DNA from: Rhodocyclaceae bacterium
Lineage (GTDB): Bacteria; Pseudomonadota; Gammaproteobacteria; Burkholderiales; Rhodocyclaceae
Length of the DNA: 64,000 nucleotides
Direction: 5' to 3'
Assembly (NCBI GenBank): GCA_030824115.1
Contig: JAVBYI010000004.1
Coordinates: 1-64,000, forward strand
Shown here piece by piece: positions 54,852-62,900 of this stretch. Each line of letters starts with the position of its first letter. Position 1 is the stretch's first letter. A program made the position numbers and the translations under genes. The notes under the pieces were generated by a model. It made no database searches. It saw only the letters and a program-made list of their open reading frames with translations, and was not told where the DNA came from.

Positions 54852-55330
54852 GATATGGGGTGCTGCTCTGCCTGATGGCGCTGGCCCTGCCGGCCGCTGC
54901 CGATGTGGCCAAGTGGGTGGATGCGCAAGGTCGCGTTCATTACGGCGACCGTCCGCCCAACAGTGCGGGCACCAAGACCGCTCCGCTGCGCGGCACCGTG
55001 TCGGTCGGCGAAGGCGTCACCCTCGTGCCGGGCAAGGACACATCCGATGCGGCCTCGCAGGCATTCTCCACTGCGGTGATGGCGCCCCGTGCGGGTGAAG
55101 TGTGGATTTACACGACGCCCAGCTGCGGCTACTGCAAGCGGGCGATGAAGCACATGCGCCAGAACAACGTGGCCTTTACCGAGAAGGACATCAGCGCCAG
55201 CGCGAGCCACAAGGCCGAATTTCGCGCCATCGGCGGACGCGGCGTGCCGGTCACGCTCTCGGGCAACAAGCGCGTCAATGGCTACAGCACGGAGTCCTTC
55301 GACGCCTTCCTCAAGTCGGCCGGTCTTTGA
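54848..55330 (+). CDS. Exported DUF4124-glutaredoxin protein
   Basis: The 160-residue product has a signal peptide (LLCLMALALPAAA), a DUF4124 module (VAKWVDAQGRVHYGDRPPNS, about residues 20-45), a linker, and a C-terminal glutaredoxin/thioredoxin-like domain. That domain has the redox motif CGYC in YTTPSCGYCKRAMKHM and the cis-proline region GRGVPVTLSGN. A periplasmic glutaredoxin-type disulfide exchange role is inferred; the partner is unknown. Its start overlaps pilL by 4 bases, so it is translated with the Chp cluster. Its end overlaps the convergent photolyase gene by 20 bases. Confidence 0.88.
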   Translation: MRYGVLLCLMALALPAAADVAKWVDAQGRVHYGDRPPNSAGTKTAPLRGTVSVGEGVTLVPGKDTSDAASQAFSTAVMAPRAGEVWIYTTPSCGYCKRAMKHMRQNNVAFTEKDISASASHKAEFRAIGGRGVPVTLSGNKRVNGYSTESFDAFLKSAGL

Positions 55331-56717
55331 GCCGACCGTAGCGCGCCAGCGTCTTTTCCCGCGCCACCGCATGATCGACAACGGGTGCGGGATAGTCGGC
55401 CGGCGGTTTTGGCATCTTCCACGGCGCATGAATGAACTTGTCCGGCACGCCCGCCAGTTCCGGCACATAGCGCCGGATGAACTGGCCCTGCGGATCGAAA
55501 CGCGCCGACTGCGTCACCGGATTGAAGATGCGGAAGTACGGTTGCGCATCGCAGCCGGTCGAGGCGGCCCACTGCCAGCCACCGTTATTCGCAGCCAGAT
55601 CGTAATCGAGTAGCCATGTAGCGAAATGCGCTTCGCCGCGCCGCCAGTCGATCCCCAGATCCTTGGTGAGAAACGAAGCCGACACCATGCGCAGGCGATT
55701 GTGCATCCAGCCGCTTTGCAGCAACTGGCGCTGCGCGGCATCGACCAGCGGATAGCCGGTGCGGCCCTGCTGCCACGCGGCGAATAACTCGGGCGCATCA
55801 TCCCAGACGAGCGCATCGTACTCGGGCTTGAAACTGTGATGCACCACATCCGGGCGATGCCAGAGAACCTGTTGGTAAAACTCGCGCCAGATCAACTCAT
55901 TGAGCCAGACCTCCGCGCCGCGCCCCCCTTGTGATGGAGGCTGCAGGCTTTCGGCATGCGCGGCGGCGACCAGCTGGCGGATCGACACCGTGCCGAAACG
56001 CAGATGCGGCGAGAGGTACGAACATCCTTTGACGGCCGGAAAGTCGCGCGCCTCGTGATAGCGCTCGATGCGCGTGAGGAAATCCTCGAACAGTTGCGCG
56101 CCGCCGTGCATGCCGCTCGGCACCTTGAGATCGGTCCCCTCAAAGCCGAGATCGGCCAGTGCTGGAAAAGTCGGCGCTGGCGGGACGGCAAGCTGCCCCG
56201 GCTGCGCCGTACAGTTGTACGCCGCAAGGTCAGCAGGAGACAACTTGGTTCGCCAGGCGCGGCTGTAAGGCGTGAAGACTGAAAACGGCGTACCGGTTTT
56301 CGTCAGCACCTCATCACGCTCGAAAATCACCTGATCCTTGCAGTCGATAAAGCCACGCCCGTCCGCCGTCAGTTGTGCCGCGACAAGCGCATCACGCTCG
56401 CGTGCCGCCGGCTCATAGTCGCGGTTGGCATAAACCGCCATCACATCAAGCTGAGCCGCCAGTTGCGGAATTTCCTCAACCGCGCGGCCATGACGAACAA
56501 TCAACCCGCCACCCTTGGCCCGCAACGCCGCATCAAGCTCGACCAGCGAACGATGAATGAAATTGACGCGCCGATCCTCGCGTGGCAACGGCATCAGGAT
56601 GTCGGTATCGAAGACAAACGCGCAATACACCCGCGCGTGTTCGCGCAAGGCAGCAGCCAGCGCAGTATGGTCAAAATCTCGCAGGTCGCGGCGGAACCAG
56701 ACGAGGGCGGATGTCAT
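55311..56717 (-). CDS. phrB: Deoxyribodipyrimidine photolyase (class I)
   Basis: Photolyase splits cyclobutane pyrimidine dimers using light, FAD and an antenna cofactor. The 468-residue protein opens with ALVWFRRDLRDFDHTALAAA. The FAD domain carries LSPHLRFGTVSIRQL, WLNELIWREFYQQVLWH, YPLVDAAQRQLLQSGWMHNRLRM and the C-terminal WQWAASTGCDAQPYFRIFNP, all quoted in part. Residues about 177-184 (AVPPAPTF) are encoded by a dispersed repeat, in the inter-domain linker region. It overlaps the upstream DUF3616-like gene by 4 bases. Confidence 0.96.
   Translation of the reverse strand: MTSALVWFRRDLRDFDHTALAAALREHARVYCAFVFDTDILMPLPREDRRVNFIHRSLVELDAALRAKGGGLIVRHGRAVEEIPQLAAQLDVMAVYANRDYEPAARERDALVAAQLTADGRGFIDCKDQVIFERDEVLTKTGTPFSVFTPYSRAWRTKLSPADLAAYNCTAQPGQLAVPPAPTFPALADLGFEGTDLKVPSGMHGGAQLFEDFLTRIERYHEARDFPAVKGCSYLSPHLRFGTVSIRQLVAAAHAESLQPPSQGGRGAEVWLNELIWREFYQQVLWHRPDVVHHSFKPEYDALVWDDAPELFAAWQQGRTGYPLVDAAQRQLLQSGWMHNRLRMVSASFLTKDLGIDWRRGEAHFATWLLDYDLAANNGGWQWAASTGCDAQPYFRIFNPVTQSARFDPQGQFIRRYVPELAGVPDKFIHAPWKMPKPPADYPAPVVDHAVAREKTLARYGRLKDRPT
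56166..56189 (+). repeat. Dispersed 24 bp repeat, copy inside phrB
   Basis: Reads AAAAGTCGGCGCTGGC then GGGACGGC. In the photolyase sense it encodes A-V-P-P-A-P-T-F. Confidence 0.9.
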
Positions 56718-57613
56718 GGTTGTGCAATCTGAAGTTGCGCCGGATCGAGCATTAGAAAACGCGCCGCTTGCCCCGCTTCACGATCACCATCATCGCTGAC
56801 GATGATGATGCGTGGCTGACCGTTGATGGTGGCAGGGGCGATGCCTTCGGCGTGTTCGAAGCCGGGTAGGCCGGGGACGCTGGCGTGGCGTGGGGCGTCT
56901 GCTTCCCGGCCGCTCCAGAACCAGAGGCGGAACTGCGTTTGTTCCTTGGCGACGGGGCCGCTGATGAGCAGGTAGCCGTCCAGCGCCGGGATATGGGACA
57001 GGCCGCGCAGGCCGTGGCCGGCGAGGTCGAGGGTGGTCAGTTGCGCGGCGATGCGCGGTGCGGCACCGTTATCGAATAGGGCGGCCGGGTTCTCGACACG
57101 TGCGATCAGTGCGCGGCCGGCTTGTAGCGGGCTGCGGAAGCCGACCAGCAAGTGCTGCTGGTCCGGCGTGATTTCCAGTGCCTCGATGTTGAGGCCGCCT
57201 TCCGCCTTGACGTCGCGGCGCGCGGCGGCTTCGGCCAGCACGGGGTGCGCGGCGATCAGCGCGGCTTTCAATCCTTCGATGACGACGGGCGCGATGAGGC
57301 GATCATCTTCGACGTGGAAGCGGACCAGTCGTTCGCGCGCGGTTTTCTCCTCGCCCTTGCCGCTGCGCGAATGCGAGGTGATGGCATAAATGTGGCCGGC
57401 TGCATCGGCGGCGAGACCTTCCAGATCGTCGAGCTTGGCGAAATCACCCCCCGGCGTTTCCGTGACGAGCGGGACGCTGTGCGTGGTGCCATCCGGGCGG
57501 ATGGTGACGAGGCTGAACGGACGTGCCTTCTCGTCCTCCGCGACAAGAAAGCGGCCATCCGGCAGGGGCAGGATGGCGGAGGGTTCGTAGAGGTCGTGCA
57601 GGGGAAGGAACAT
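56714..57613 (-). CDS. DUF3616-like beta-propeller protein
   Basis: The 299-residue protein resembles DUF3616/esterase-like-phytase proteins, a group of predicted beta-propellers. It begins [22 protein letters not shown]. Characteristic stretches are [44 protein letters not shown] (seen as [19 protein letters not shown]), [20 protein letters not shown] and [10 protein letters not shown]. No signal peptide is evident. It is upstream of the photolyase with a 4-base overlap. Substrate and role are unknown. Confidence 0.8.
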   Translation of the reverse strand: MFLPLHDLYEPSAILPLPDGRFLVAEDEKARPFSLVTIRPDGTTHSVPLVTETPGGDFAKLDDLEGLAADAAGHIYAITSHSRSGKGEEKTARERLVRFHVEDDRLIAPVVIEGLKAALIAAHPVLAEAAARRDVKAEGGLNIEALEITPDQQHLLVGFRSPLQAGRALIARVENPAALFDNGAAPRIAAQLTTLDLAGHGLRGLSHIPALDGYLLISGPVAKEQTQFRLWFWSGREADAPRHASVPGLPGFEHAEGIAPATINGQPRIIIVSDDGDREAGQAARFLMLDPAQLQIAQP

Positions 57614-57662
57614 GGCTGGCCGTTTCGCAATGCGTGGGTTGAAAGATTACAATGTACGCCAG

Positions 57663-58253
57663 ATGATGACTGCCAAAACCATCGAGACCGCCAGCCTCGC
57701 CAATCACTTTCTGATTGCCATGCCGGCCATGACCGATCCGAACTTTTCGCGGACGCTGACCTATGTGTGCGAGCACAATGCCGAGGGTGCGCTGGGCATC
57801 ATCATCAACCGGCCGATGGACATCAGTTTGGGCACGCTGTTCGAGCGTGTCAGCATGCCACTCACACCCGGCCCGAACCAGGCCCGCTATCACGAACTGC
57901 CGGTGTTTTTCGGCGGTCCGGTGCAGACCGATCGCGGTTTTGTTCTGCATCGCCCGGCCGGCGAATGGCAATCGACCCTGAATGTCAGTCCCGAGATCGG
58001 CCTGACCAGTTCGCGCGACATCCTGCAGTCGATGAGCGAGGAGGGAACGCCCGCCGAAGTACTCGTCTCGCTTGGTTATGCTGGCTGGGCGGCCGGCCAG
58101 CTCGAATGGGAACTGTCGCAAAACGGCTGGCTGACGGTGGCGGCTGACCCGGACATTATTTTCAACCTGCCGCCCGAAGAACGGCTGCCGGCAGCCATGC
58201 AGTTGCTGGGCGTCGACTTCGCCAATCTCTCCGAGGTGGCCGGGCATGCCTGA
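57663..58253 (+). CDS. algH: UPF0301/AlgH (YqgE) family protein
   Basis: This 196-residue protein matches the YqgE/AlgH family of unknown biochemical role. Segments are [29 protein letters not shown], seen as [12 protein letters not shown] and [18 protein letters not shown], then [16 protein letters not shown] and [14 protein letters not shown] chose ATG 57663 (a second ATG follows immediately) because the family starts here; an earlier in-frame ATG at 57612 has no such support. It overlaps ruvX by 8 bases, the standard yqgE-yqgF pair. Confidence 0.93.
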   Translation: MMTAKTIETASLANHFLIAMPAMTDPNFSRTLTYVCEHNAEGALGIIINRPMDISLGTLFERVSMPLTPGPNQARYHELPVFFGGPVQTDRGFVLHRPAGEWQSTLNVSPEIGLTSSRDILQSMSEEGTPAEVLVSLGYAGWAAGQLEWELSQNGWLTVAADPDIIFNLPPEERLPAAMQLLGVDFANLSEVAGHA

Positions 58254-58695
58254 GTCGGAAACCGTGATGGCGTTCGACTTCGGTGAGAAACGGATAGGCG
58301 TGGCAATTGGCGAAACCCTGCTGGGCGAGGCGCGGGCGCTGGCGACGGTGGCCGAATCCGCCAATGACCGCCGCTTTACCGCGATTGCCAAACTGATCGC
58401 CGAGTGGCACCCCGCCCGTCTTGTCGTTGGCCTGCCGCGTCATCTCGATGATGCCGAACACGAATTCGCCGCCCGCTGCGAACGCTTCGCGCGCCAGCTC
58501 GAAGGCCGCTACCACCTGCCGGTGGAACTGGTGGATGAACGCTATTCGTCCGCGATGGCCGAGTCGCAATTGACCGGCGATAAACGCGAACGCAAGGCGC
58601 ACCTCGATGCCGAGGCCGCCGCCGTTATTTTGCAAGCCTGGTTGGATCAACGTCATGCCCTCACCACAATCTCTCACGCTGCCCTCTGCCACTGA
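58246..58695 (+). CDS. ruvX: Putative pre-16S rRNA nuclease (YqgF/RuvX)
   Basis: YqgF is an RNase H-fold nuclease implicated in 16S rRNA 5'-end maturation. The 149-residue protein has [17 protein letters not shown] (first catalytic Asp), [26 protein letters not shown] (catalytic Glu region) and [16 protein letters not shown] (last Asp). It overlaps algH by 8 bases and pyrR by 41 bases, the latter an unusually long overlap in a different frame. Confidence 0.95.
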   Translation: MPESETVMAFDFGEKRIGVAIGETLLGEARALATVAESANDRRFTAIAKLIAEWHPARLVVGLPRHLDDAEHEFAARCERFARQLEGRYHLPVELVDERYSSAMAESQLTGDKRERKAHLDAEAAAVILQAWLDQRHALTTISHAALCH

Positions 58696-59170
58696 GTTGC
58701 TGCAGCAACTGGCCGCCTTGATGCGGCCGCGCATCACCCCGGCGACCGTGCTGGTCGGCATTCACAGCGGCGGCGTCTGGGTGGCCGAAGCCCTGCATGC
58801 CACGCTGGGTTTGGCGACGCCGCTGGCGACCCTCGATGTCTCGTTCCATCGCGATGATCATCACATCGGCAACGGCCTGAAATCGGGTGGCCGCGTGTCC
58901 CGCTTGCCCGAGGATGTTCAGGGGGCACATCTGGTGCTGGTGGATGATGTCCTCTATACGGGACGCACCATCCGCGCCGCGCTGAATGAGATTTTCGACT
59001 ACGGCCGCCCCGCCCAGGTGGAGTTGGCTGTGCTGGCGGATCGCGGTGGCCGCGAACTGCCGATTGCGGCCACCTATTGTCCCCACGTGCTGTCTTTGCC
59101 GGCGAGTCAGAGCCTCGATCTGATGCGCGCTGACGATGGCACATTGCATTTCAAGTTGAGCGAGAAATGA
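58655..59170 (+). CDS. pyrR: PyrR-type phosphoribosyltransferase
   Basis: PyrR is a uracil phosphoribosyltransferase-fold protein which, in some bacteria, also regulates pyr mRNA. I chose ATG 58655 ([16 protein letters not shown]), giving 171 residues. The PRPP motif is [20 protein letters not shown], preceded by [14 protein letters not shown] and followed by [16 protein letters not shown]. It overlaps ruvX by 41 bases and pyrB by 4 bases. I saw no attenuator or PyrR-binding leader ahead of pyrB because the genes overlap. In this lineage it may act mainly as an enzyme or elsewhere. Confidence 0.93.
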   Translation: MPSPQSLTLPSATELLQQLAALMRPRITPATVLVGIHSGGVWVAEALHATLGLATPLATLDVSFHRDDHHIGNGLKSGGRVSRLPEDVQGAHLVLVDDVLYTGRTIRAALNEIFDYGRPAQVELAVLADRGGRELPIAATYCPHVLSLPASQSLDLMRADDGTLHFKLSEK

Positions 59171-60150
59171 CGACTTCCAATCCCCAACTGAACAGCCACG
59201 GCGAACTGATTCATCTGCTGTCGATCGAAGGGCTGTCGCGCGATATTCTGCACAACATCCTCGACCGCGCCGAGCCCTTTACGGCGGTGGCCGAGCGCGA
59301 GGTCAAGAAGGTGCCGCTGATGCGCGGCAAGAGCGTGTTCAACCTGTTCTTCGAGAACTCGACACGCACGCGCACCACCTTCGAGATCGCCGCCAAGCGT
59401 CTGTCGGCCGACGTCATCAACCTCAACATCAATACCTCATCGGCGGCGAAAGGCGAGAGCCTGCTCGACACGGTGGATAACCTCGCGGCGATGCAGGCCG
59501 ACATGTTCGTTGTGCGCCATGCGTCGAGCGGCGCGCCTTACCTGATCGCGCAGCACCTCGCGGCCACCGGGCGCGATCACATCCATGTCGTGAATGCCGG
59601 CGACGGGCGCCACTCGCACCCGACGCAGGGCCTGCTCGACATGTACACGATCCGTCATTACAAAAAGGATTTCACGCAGCTGACTGTGGCGGTGGTCGGC
59701 GATGTCCTCCATTCGCGTGTCGCGCGCAGCCAGCTGCATGCGCTGACCACGCTCGGGGTGCCGGAGATTCGCCTGGTCGGCCCGCGCACCCTGCTGCCGG
59801 CGGCGGCGGCGCAGATGATTCCCGGCGCGCCGCTCAGGGTCTGCAACGATCTGGCCGATGGCCTGCGCGGCGCGGATGTGGTGATGATGCTGCGCCTGCA
59901 GAACGAGCGCATGAATGGGGCGCTGCTGCCGAGTACGCAGGAATACTTCAAGTCCTGGGGGCTGACGCCGGAAAAACTCGCGCTCGCCAAACCCGACGCC
60001 ATCGTCATGCACCCCGGCCCGATGAATCGTGGCGTCGAGATTGATTCGTCGGTGGCGGATGGCCGGCAGGCGGTGATCCTGCCGCAGGTCACGTTTGGGA
60101 TTGCCGTGCGCATGGCCGTGATGAGCATGCTGGCGGGGGGAGCACAATGA
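59167..60150 (+). CDS. pyrB: Aspartate carbamoyltransferase catalytic subunit
   Basis: PyrB makes carbamoyl aspartate, the committed pyrimidine step. The 327-residue protein has the carbamoyl-phosphate motif [19 protein letters not shown] (seen as [12 protein letters not shown]), [31 protein letters not shown] and [13 protein letters not shown]. Length fits the Pseudomonas-type ATCase, which forms a dodecamer with a dihydroorotase-like partner. The next gene encodes just such a PyrC'. No pyrI is present. Confidence 0.96.
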   Translation: MTTSNPQLNSHGELIHLLSIEGLSRDILHNILDRAEPFTAVAEREVKKVPLMRGKSVFNLFFENSTRTRTTFEIAAKRLSADVINLNINTSSAAKGESLLDTVDNLAAMQADMFVVRHASSGAPYLIAQHLAATGRDHIHVVNAGDGRHSHPTQGLLDMYTIRHYKKDFTQLTVAVVGDVLHSRVARSQLHALTTLGVPEIRLVGPRTLLPAAAAQMIPGAPLRVCNDLADGLRGADVVMMLRLQNERMNGALLPSTQEYFKSWGLTPEKLALAKPDAIVMHPGPMNRGVEIDSSVADGRQAVILPQVTFGIAVRMAVMSMLAGGAQ

Positions 60151-61436
60151 AGATCGCGATTCAACACGGCCGCGTCATCGATCCGGCCAGCGGGCTCGAC
60201 CAGCCGACCAATGTGTATGTTGCTGACGGCAAAATTGTCGGCGTTGGCGAGACGGCCCCTGGCGGCTTCCGCGCCGAAGGTGTACTGGATGCCAGCGGCT
60301 GCATCGTCTGCCCCGGCCTGATCGACCTCTCGGCGCGCCTGCGCGAACCGGGCTTCGAATACCGTGCCACGCTCGAATCCGAAATGGCCGCTGCCGCTGC
60401 CGGTGGCGTGACGCGCCTGGTCTGCCCACCGGATACCGATCCGCCGCTGGATGAGCCGGGTCTGGTCGAGATGCTCAAGCATCGCGCCCGCCAGCCGGGG
60501 TTTGCCCATGTGCATCCGATGGGGGCCTTGACCATTGGCCTCGCCGGGCAGCGACTGACCGAGATGGCGGAACTGGCCGAGGCCGGTTGCATTGCCTTCG
60601 GCCAGGCCAATCACAGCATCATCGATACCCAGGTGCTGATGCGCGCCATGCAGTACGCGGCGACGTTTGGCTTCAGCGTCTGGCTGCAACCGCAGGATGC
60701 GCACCTCGCCAAGGGTGGTGTCGCCCATGAGGGGGCGGTGTCGGCGCGCCTCGGCTTGGCCGGCATCCCGGTAATCGCCGAAACGGTGGCGTTGTCGACT
60801 TACTTGCAACTGGCGCGCGAAACCGGCGTGCGCCTGCACATCCGCCGTCTCTCCTCGGCGGCTGGGCTGGCGCTGATTCGTGCAGCGCGCGCCGACGGGC
60901 TGGCGGTGACCTGCGATGTGACGATCAATCACATTCATTTGTGCGACGACCACATCGGCTTCTTCAACCCGCACACCCGCCTCGATCCGCCCTTGCGCAG
61001 TGCAATGGACCGCGATGCGCTGGCGGCCGGGCTGGCCGATGGCAGTATCGATGTGCTCTGTTCCGATCACACCCCCGTGGATGACGATGCGAAACAGGTG
61101 CCGTTTGCCGAAGCCGAGACCGGCGCCACCGGGCTGGAACTGCTGCTGCCGCTAACCCTGCAATGGGCGGCCGATCATGGCGTGCCGCTGCCCAGGGCGT
61201 TGGCCCGCATCACCGCCGATCCCGCCCGCATCCTTGGCCTTGATCGTGGCTGCATCAAGCCGGGCGTGCCGGCCGACTTGTGCGTTTTCGATCCGCAGGG
61301 CAGTCATACCGTCAGCCGCGAACGACTCAAGAGCCAGGGCAAGAACACGCCCTTCCTTGGCCGCCAACTGGCCGGCGAGGTGCGTTACACGCTGATCGAC
61401 GGCCACATGGCCTACTCGGCGGATCGCCTGCTGTGA
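60147..61436 (+). CDS. pyrX: Non-catalytic dihydroorotase-like protein PyrC' (PyrX)
   Basis: The 429-residue protein has the amidohydrolase fold of class I dihydroorotases but lacks its metal site. At the place of the HxH metal pair it reads [13 protein letters not shown] (S62 and R64), and HIRRLSS replaces the second histidine pattern (H231 kept, R234 in place of His). SDHTP (D307, H308) remains. This matches the inactive PyrC' of Pseudomonas, which is needed structurally for PyrB. It overlaps pyrB by 4 bases. A functional pyrC must be elsewhere. The segment IVGVGETAP early in the protein weakly matches the dispersed repeat. Confidence 0.93.
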   Translation: MKIAIQHGRVIDPASGLDQPTNVYVADGKIVGVGETAPGGFRAEGVLDASGCIVCPGLIDLSARLREPGFEYRATLESEMAAAAAGGVTRLVCPPDTDPPLDEPGLVEMLKHRARQPGFAHVHPMGALTIGLAGQRLTEMAELAEAGCIAFGQANHSIIDTQVLMRAMQYAATFGFSVWLQPQDAHLAKGGVAHEGAVSARLGLAGIPVIAETVALSTYLQLARETGVRLHIRRLSSAAGLALIRAARADGLAVTCDVTINHIHLCDDHIGFFNPHTRLDPPLRSAMDRDALAAGLADGSIDVLCSDHTPVDDDAKQVPFAEAETGATGLELLLPLTLQWAADHGVPLPRALARITADPARILGLDRGCIKPGVPADLCVFDPQGSHTVSRERLKSQGKNTPFLGRQLAGEVRYTLIDGHMAYSADRLL

Positions 61437-61771
61437 GCGGCATCGTGATCTTCAAGTCGGCTGCCTGCGCCGATGTCATCTACTTCAGCGATGTGGCGAA
61501 GCGCATGATGGAATTGATGGGCAAGGACGTGACCGATCAGGGCATCGTCACTGTCGAGCAACTGCCCGACGCCATCGCGCAACTCAAAGCCGCTATCGAG
61601 GCCGACAAGGCGGCGCATCGCCAGCAGGTGCTGGAAGAGGAACTGGGTACCGAAGCGGATGGCAAGGGCGGCACACGGCCGCACGTCACGTTGACGCAGC
61701 GGGCGCTGCCTTTGCTATCGATGCTTGAAGAATCGTTACGGGAGAAAAAACCCGTCGTCTGGGGCGTCTGA
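61433..61771 (+). CDS. DUF1840 family protein
   Basis: Starting at GTG 61433, which overlaps the pyrX stop as GTGA, the product has 112 residues and begins (V)[19 protein letters not shown], the DUF1840 signature. The middle QGIVTVEQLPDAIAQLKAAI and the C-terminal LTQRALPLLSMLEESL are also family-typical. A longer frame starting at 61280 would run through pyrX in another frame and is rejected. Small cytoplasmic protein, function unknown. The link to pyrimidine genes is positional only. Confidence 0.85.
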   Translation: MSGIVIFKSAACADVIYFSDVAKRMMELMGKDVTDQGIVTVEQLPDAIAQLKAAIEADKAAHRQQVLEEELGTEADGKGGTRPHVTLTQRALPLLSMLEESLREKKPVVWGV

Positions 61772-61779
61772 TCGCCCGT

Positions 61780-62355
61780 TCAGAACAGCTCGATCTCGCC
61801 GCCGCTGCTCTCGATTTCCTTCATGCGCACGGCCATATAGGTATCGAGCGCCTCTTTGACGGTCGCGCCCTTCAGCACCGAATCGAACATCGCGCGTTCT
61901 TCGACCATGGTGTACTTGGCGAGGATTTCGTCCTGTAGCTGCTTCCATTCCTGAGGGCTGTAGAGCCGTTTCTGATCGATCACCAGACTGGAGAGGCCGG
62001 ACAGGCCATGGCAGACATGGTCAAGCCGCTGTGCCAGCTTGTCGTAGAACTGGAAGGCGACGATGGCGTGATGCACCTTGCTGGTGACAAGGCGGGTGTT
62101 GTCCTGAATTTCGGCCTTGACCAGACCATTGCCAATCGTGTCGGGCAGAGTATCAATCGCGGCCTCGATGATTTGCAGCGTGTCCGCCAGGGAGGTAAAG
62201 GTCTCCGTCAATACATCGACCGAACTGTTGGAATCCTTCATCGCGGCTTCGACCTGGCCAGCGGCCAGTTCGAGCATCAGGACGGTTTCACGAACCTGGC
62301 TCCAATCCAGATCCGGTGCGTGCGTACGCGTACCGCGTGCGACTTCAATGTTCAT
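61780..62355 (-). CDS. Helical protein with CheZ-like features
   Basis: A 191-residue, mostly helical, acidic protein. Residues about 60-125 (TETFTSLADTLQIIEAA to AIVAFQFYDKLAQRLDHV) could form a long antiparallel hairpin. The Gln-Phe-x-Asp-Lys-x-x-Gln-Arg stretch, and a detached short acidic C-terminal motif (SSGGEIELF) after a linker, recall CheZ-type phosphatases, which bind CheY through their last residues. The resemblance is visual and weak, and no chemotaxis gene adjoins it; the nearest, pilL, is 7 kb away. Otherwise unrecognised. Confidence 0.6.
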   Translation of the reverse strand: MNIEVARGTRTHAPDLDWSQVRETVLMLELAAGQVEAAMKDSNSSVDVLTETFTSLADTLQIIEAAIDTLPDTIGNGLVKAEIQDNTRLVTSKVHHAIVAFQFYDKLAQRLDHVCHGLSGLSSLVIDQKRLYSPQEWKQLQDEILAKYTMVEERAMFDSVLKGATVKEALDTYMAVRMKEIESSGGEIELF

Positions 62356-62416
62356 GCTGTTTGACTCCCCGAAACACAGGGCGTCATGATAAACCCTTCG
62401 TGTTTAGTGTGGGGCC

Positions 62417-62884
62417 TCAGTGTGGCGCTTGATCGCGGCCGATGAAGGAGATCGGGAACACCGTTTCACTGTCGGCGCTGCGGGCCGGCATGCTGGCATA
62501 GTCGGGCATCTGCGCGGTGGCGATACCGGCCCCCTTGACCAGATACTGAATCAGGATCTGGATCTGCTCCTCATACCATTTGGTATCGACATGGGTCGGC
62601 ATGAAGCGTAATTCGCGCAGGCTATCGGGCACGTCGGCCGGTTCGATGCGCTCGTTGGCGGCGTAGGCATTCGAGAAGAACGGGCCGGCGATGAAGCGCA
62701 GTTGCCAGTTGCCGGTTCCATTCGGTTCAATGATGAAGATGCGCGCGCCTTCCGCCGTCTGGGCCTCGTCTTCAATCGCTTCGGAGAAGACCGGCATGGC
62801 GCAGAAGGCGGTTTGCTGCTTTTGGGTGGCAAAGGCTACGGCTTCGTCGAAAGACATGCGGCCGTCGTTTTCTGCGTCATTCAT
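62417..62884 (-). CDS. Conserved hypothetical protein upstream of the CheZ-like gene
   Basis: From ATG 62884 the product is 155 residues with no signal peptide. It reads as a compact alpha/beta protein with FDEAVAFATQKQQTAFCAMPV, RIFIIEPNGTGNWQLRFIAGP and WYEEQIQILIQYLVKGAGIA. I do not recognise the family. A longer frame to 63001 runs into the metH tail and is rejected. It begins 16 bases after the metH stop on the same strand and may share its transcript. Confidence 0.65.
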   Translation of the reverse strand: MNDAENDGRMSFDEAVAFATQKQQTAFCAMPVFSEAIEDEAQTAEGARIFIIEPNGTGNWQLRFIAGPFFSNAYAANERIEPADVPDSLRELRFMPTHVDTKWYEEQIQILIQYLVKGAGIATAQMPDYASMPARSADSETVFPISFIGRDQAPH

Positions 62885-62900
62885 CTTGGTCTCCTGGGGG

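Noticed and set aside
59658-61070. 470-residue minus-strand frame opposite pyrB and pyrX
   Set aside because: Antisense to two conserved, overlapping pyrimidine genes.
62463-62487. GTCGGCGCTG word near the end of the 155-residue hypothetical gene
   Set aside because: Spacing to the GACGGC half is wrong by one base and the half-site itself is altered.
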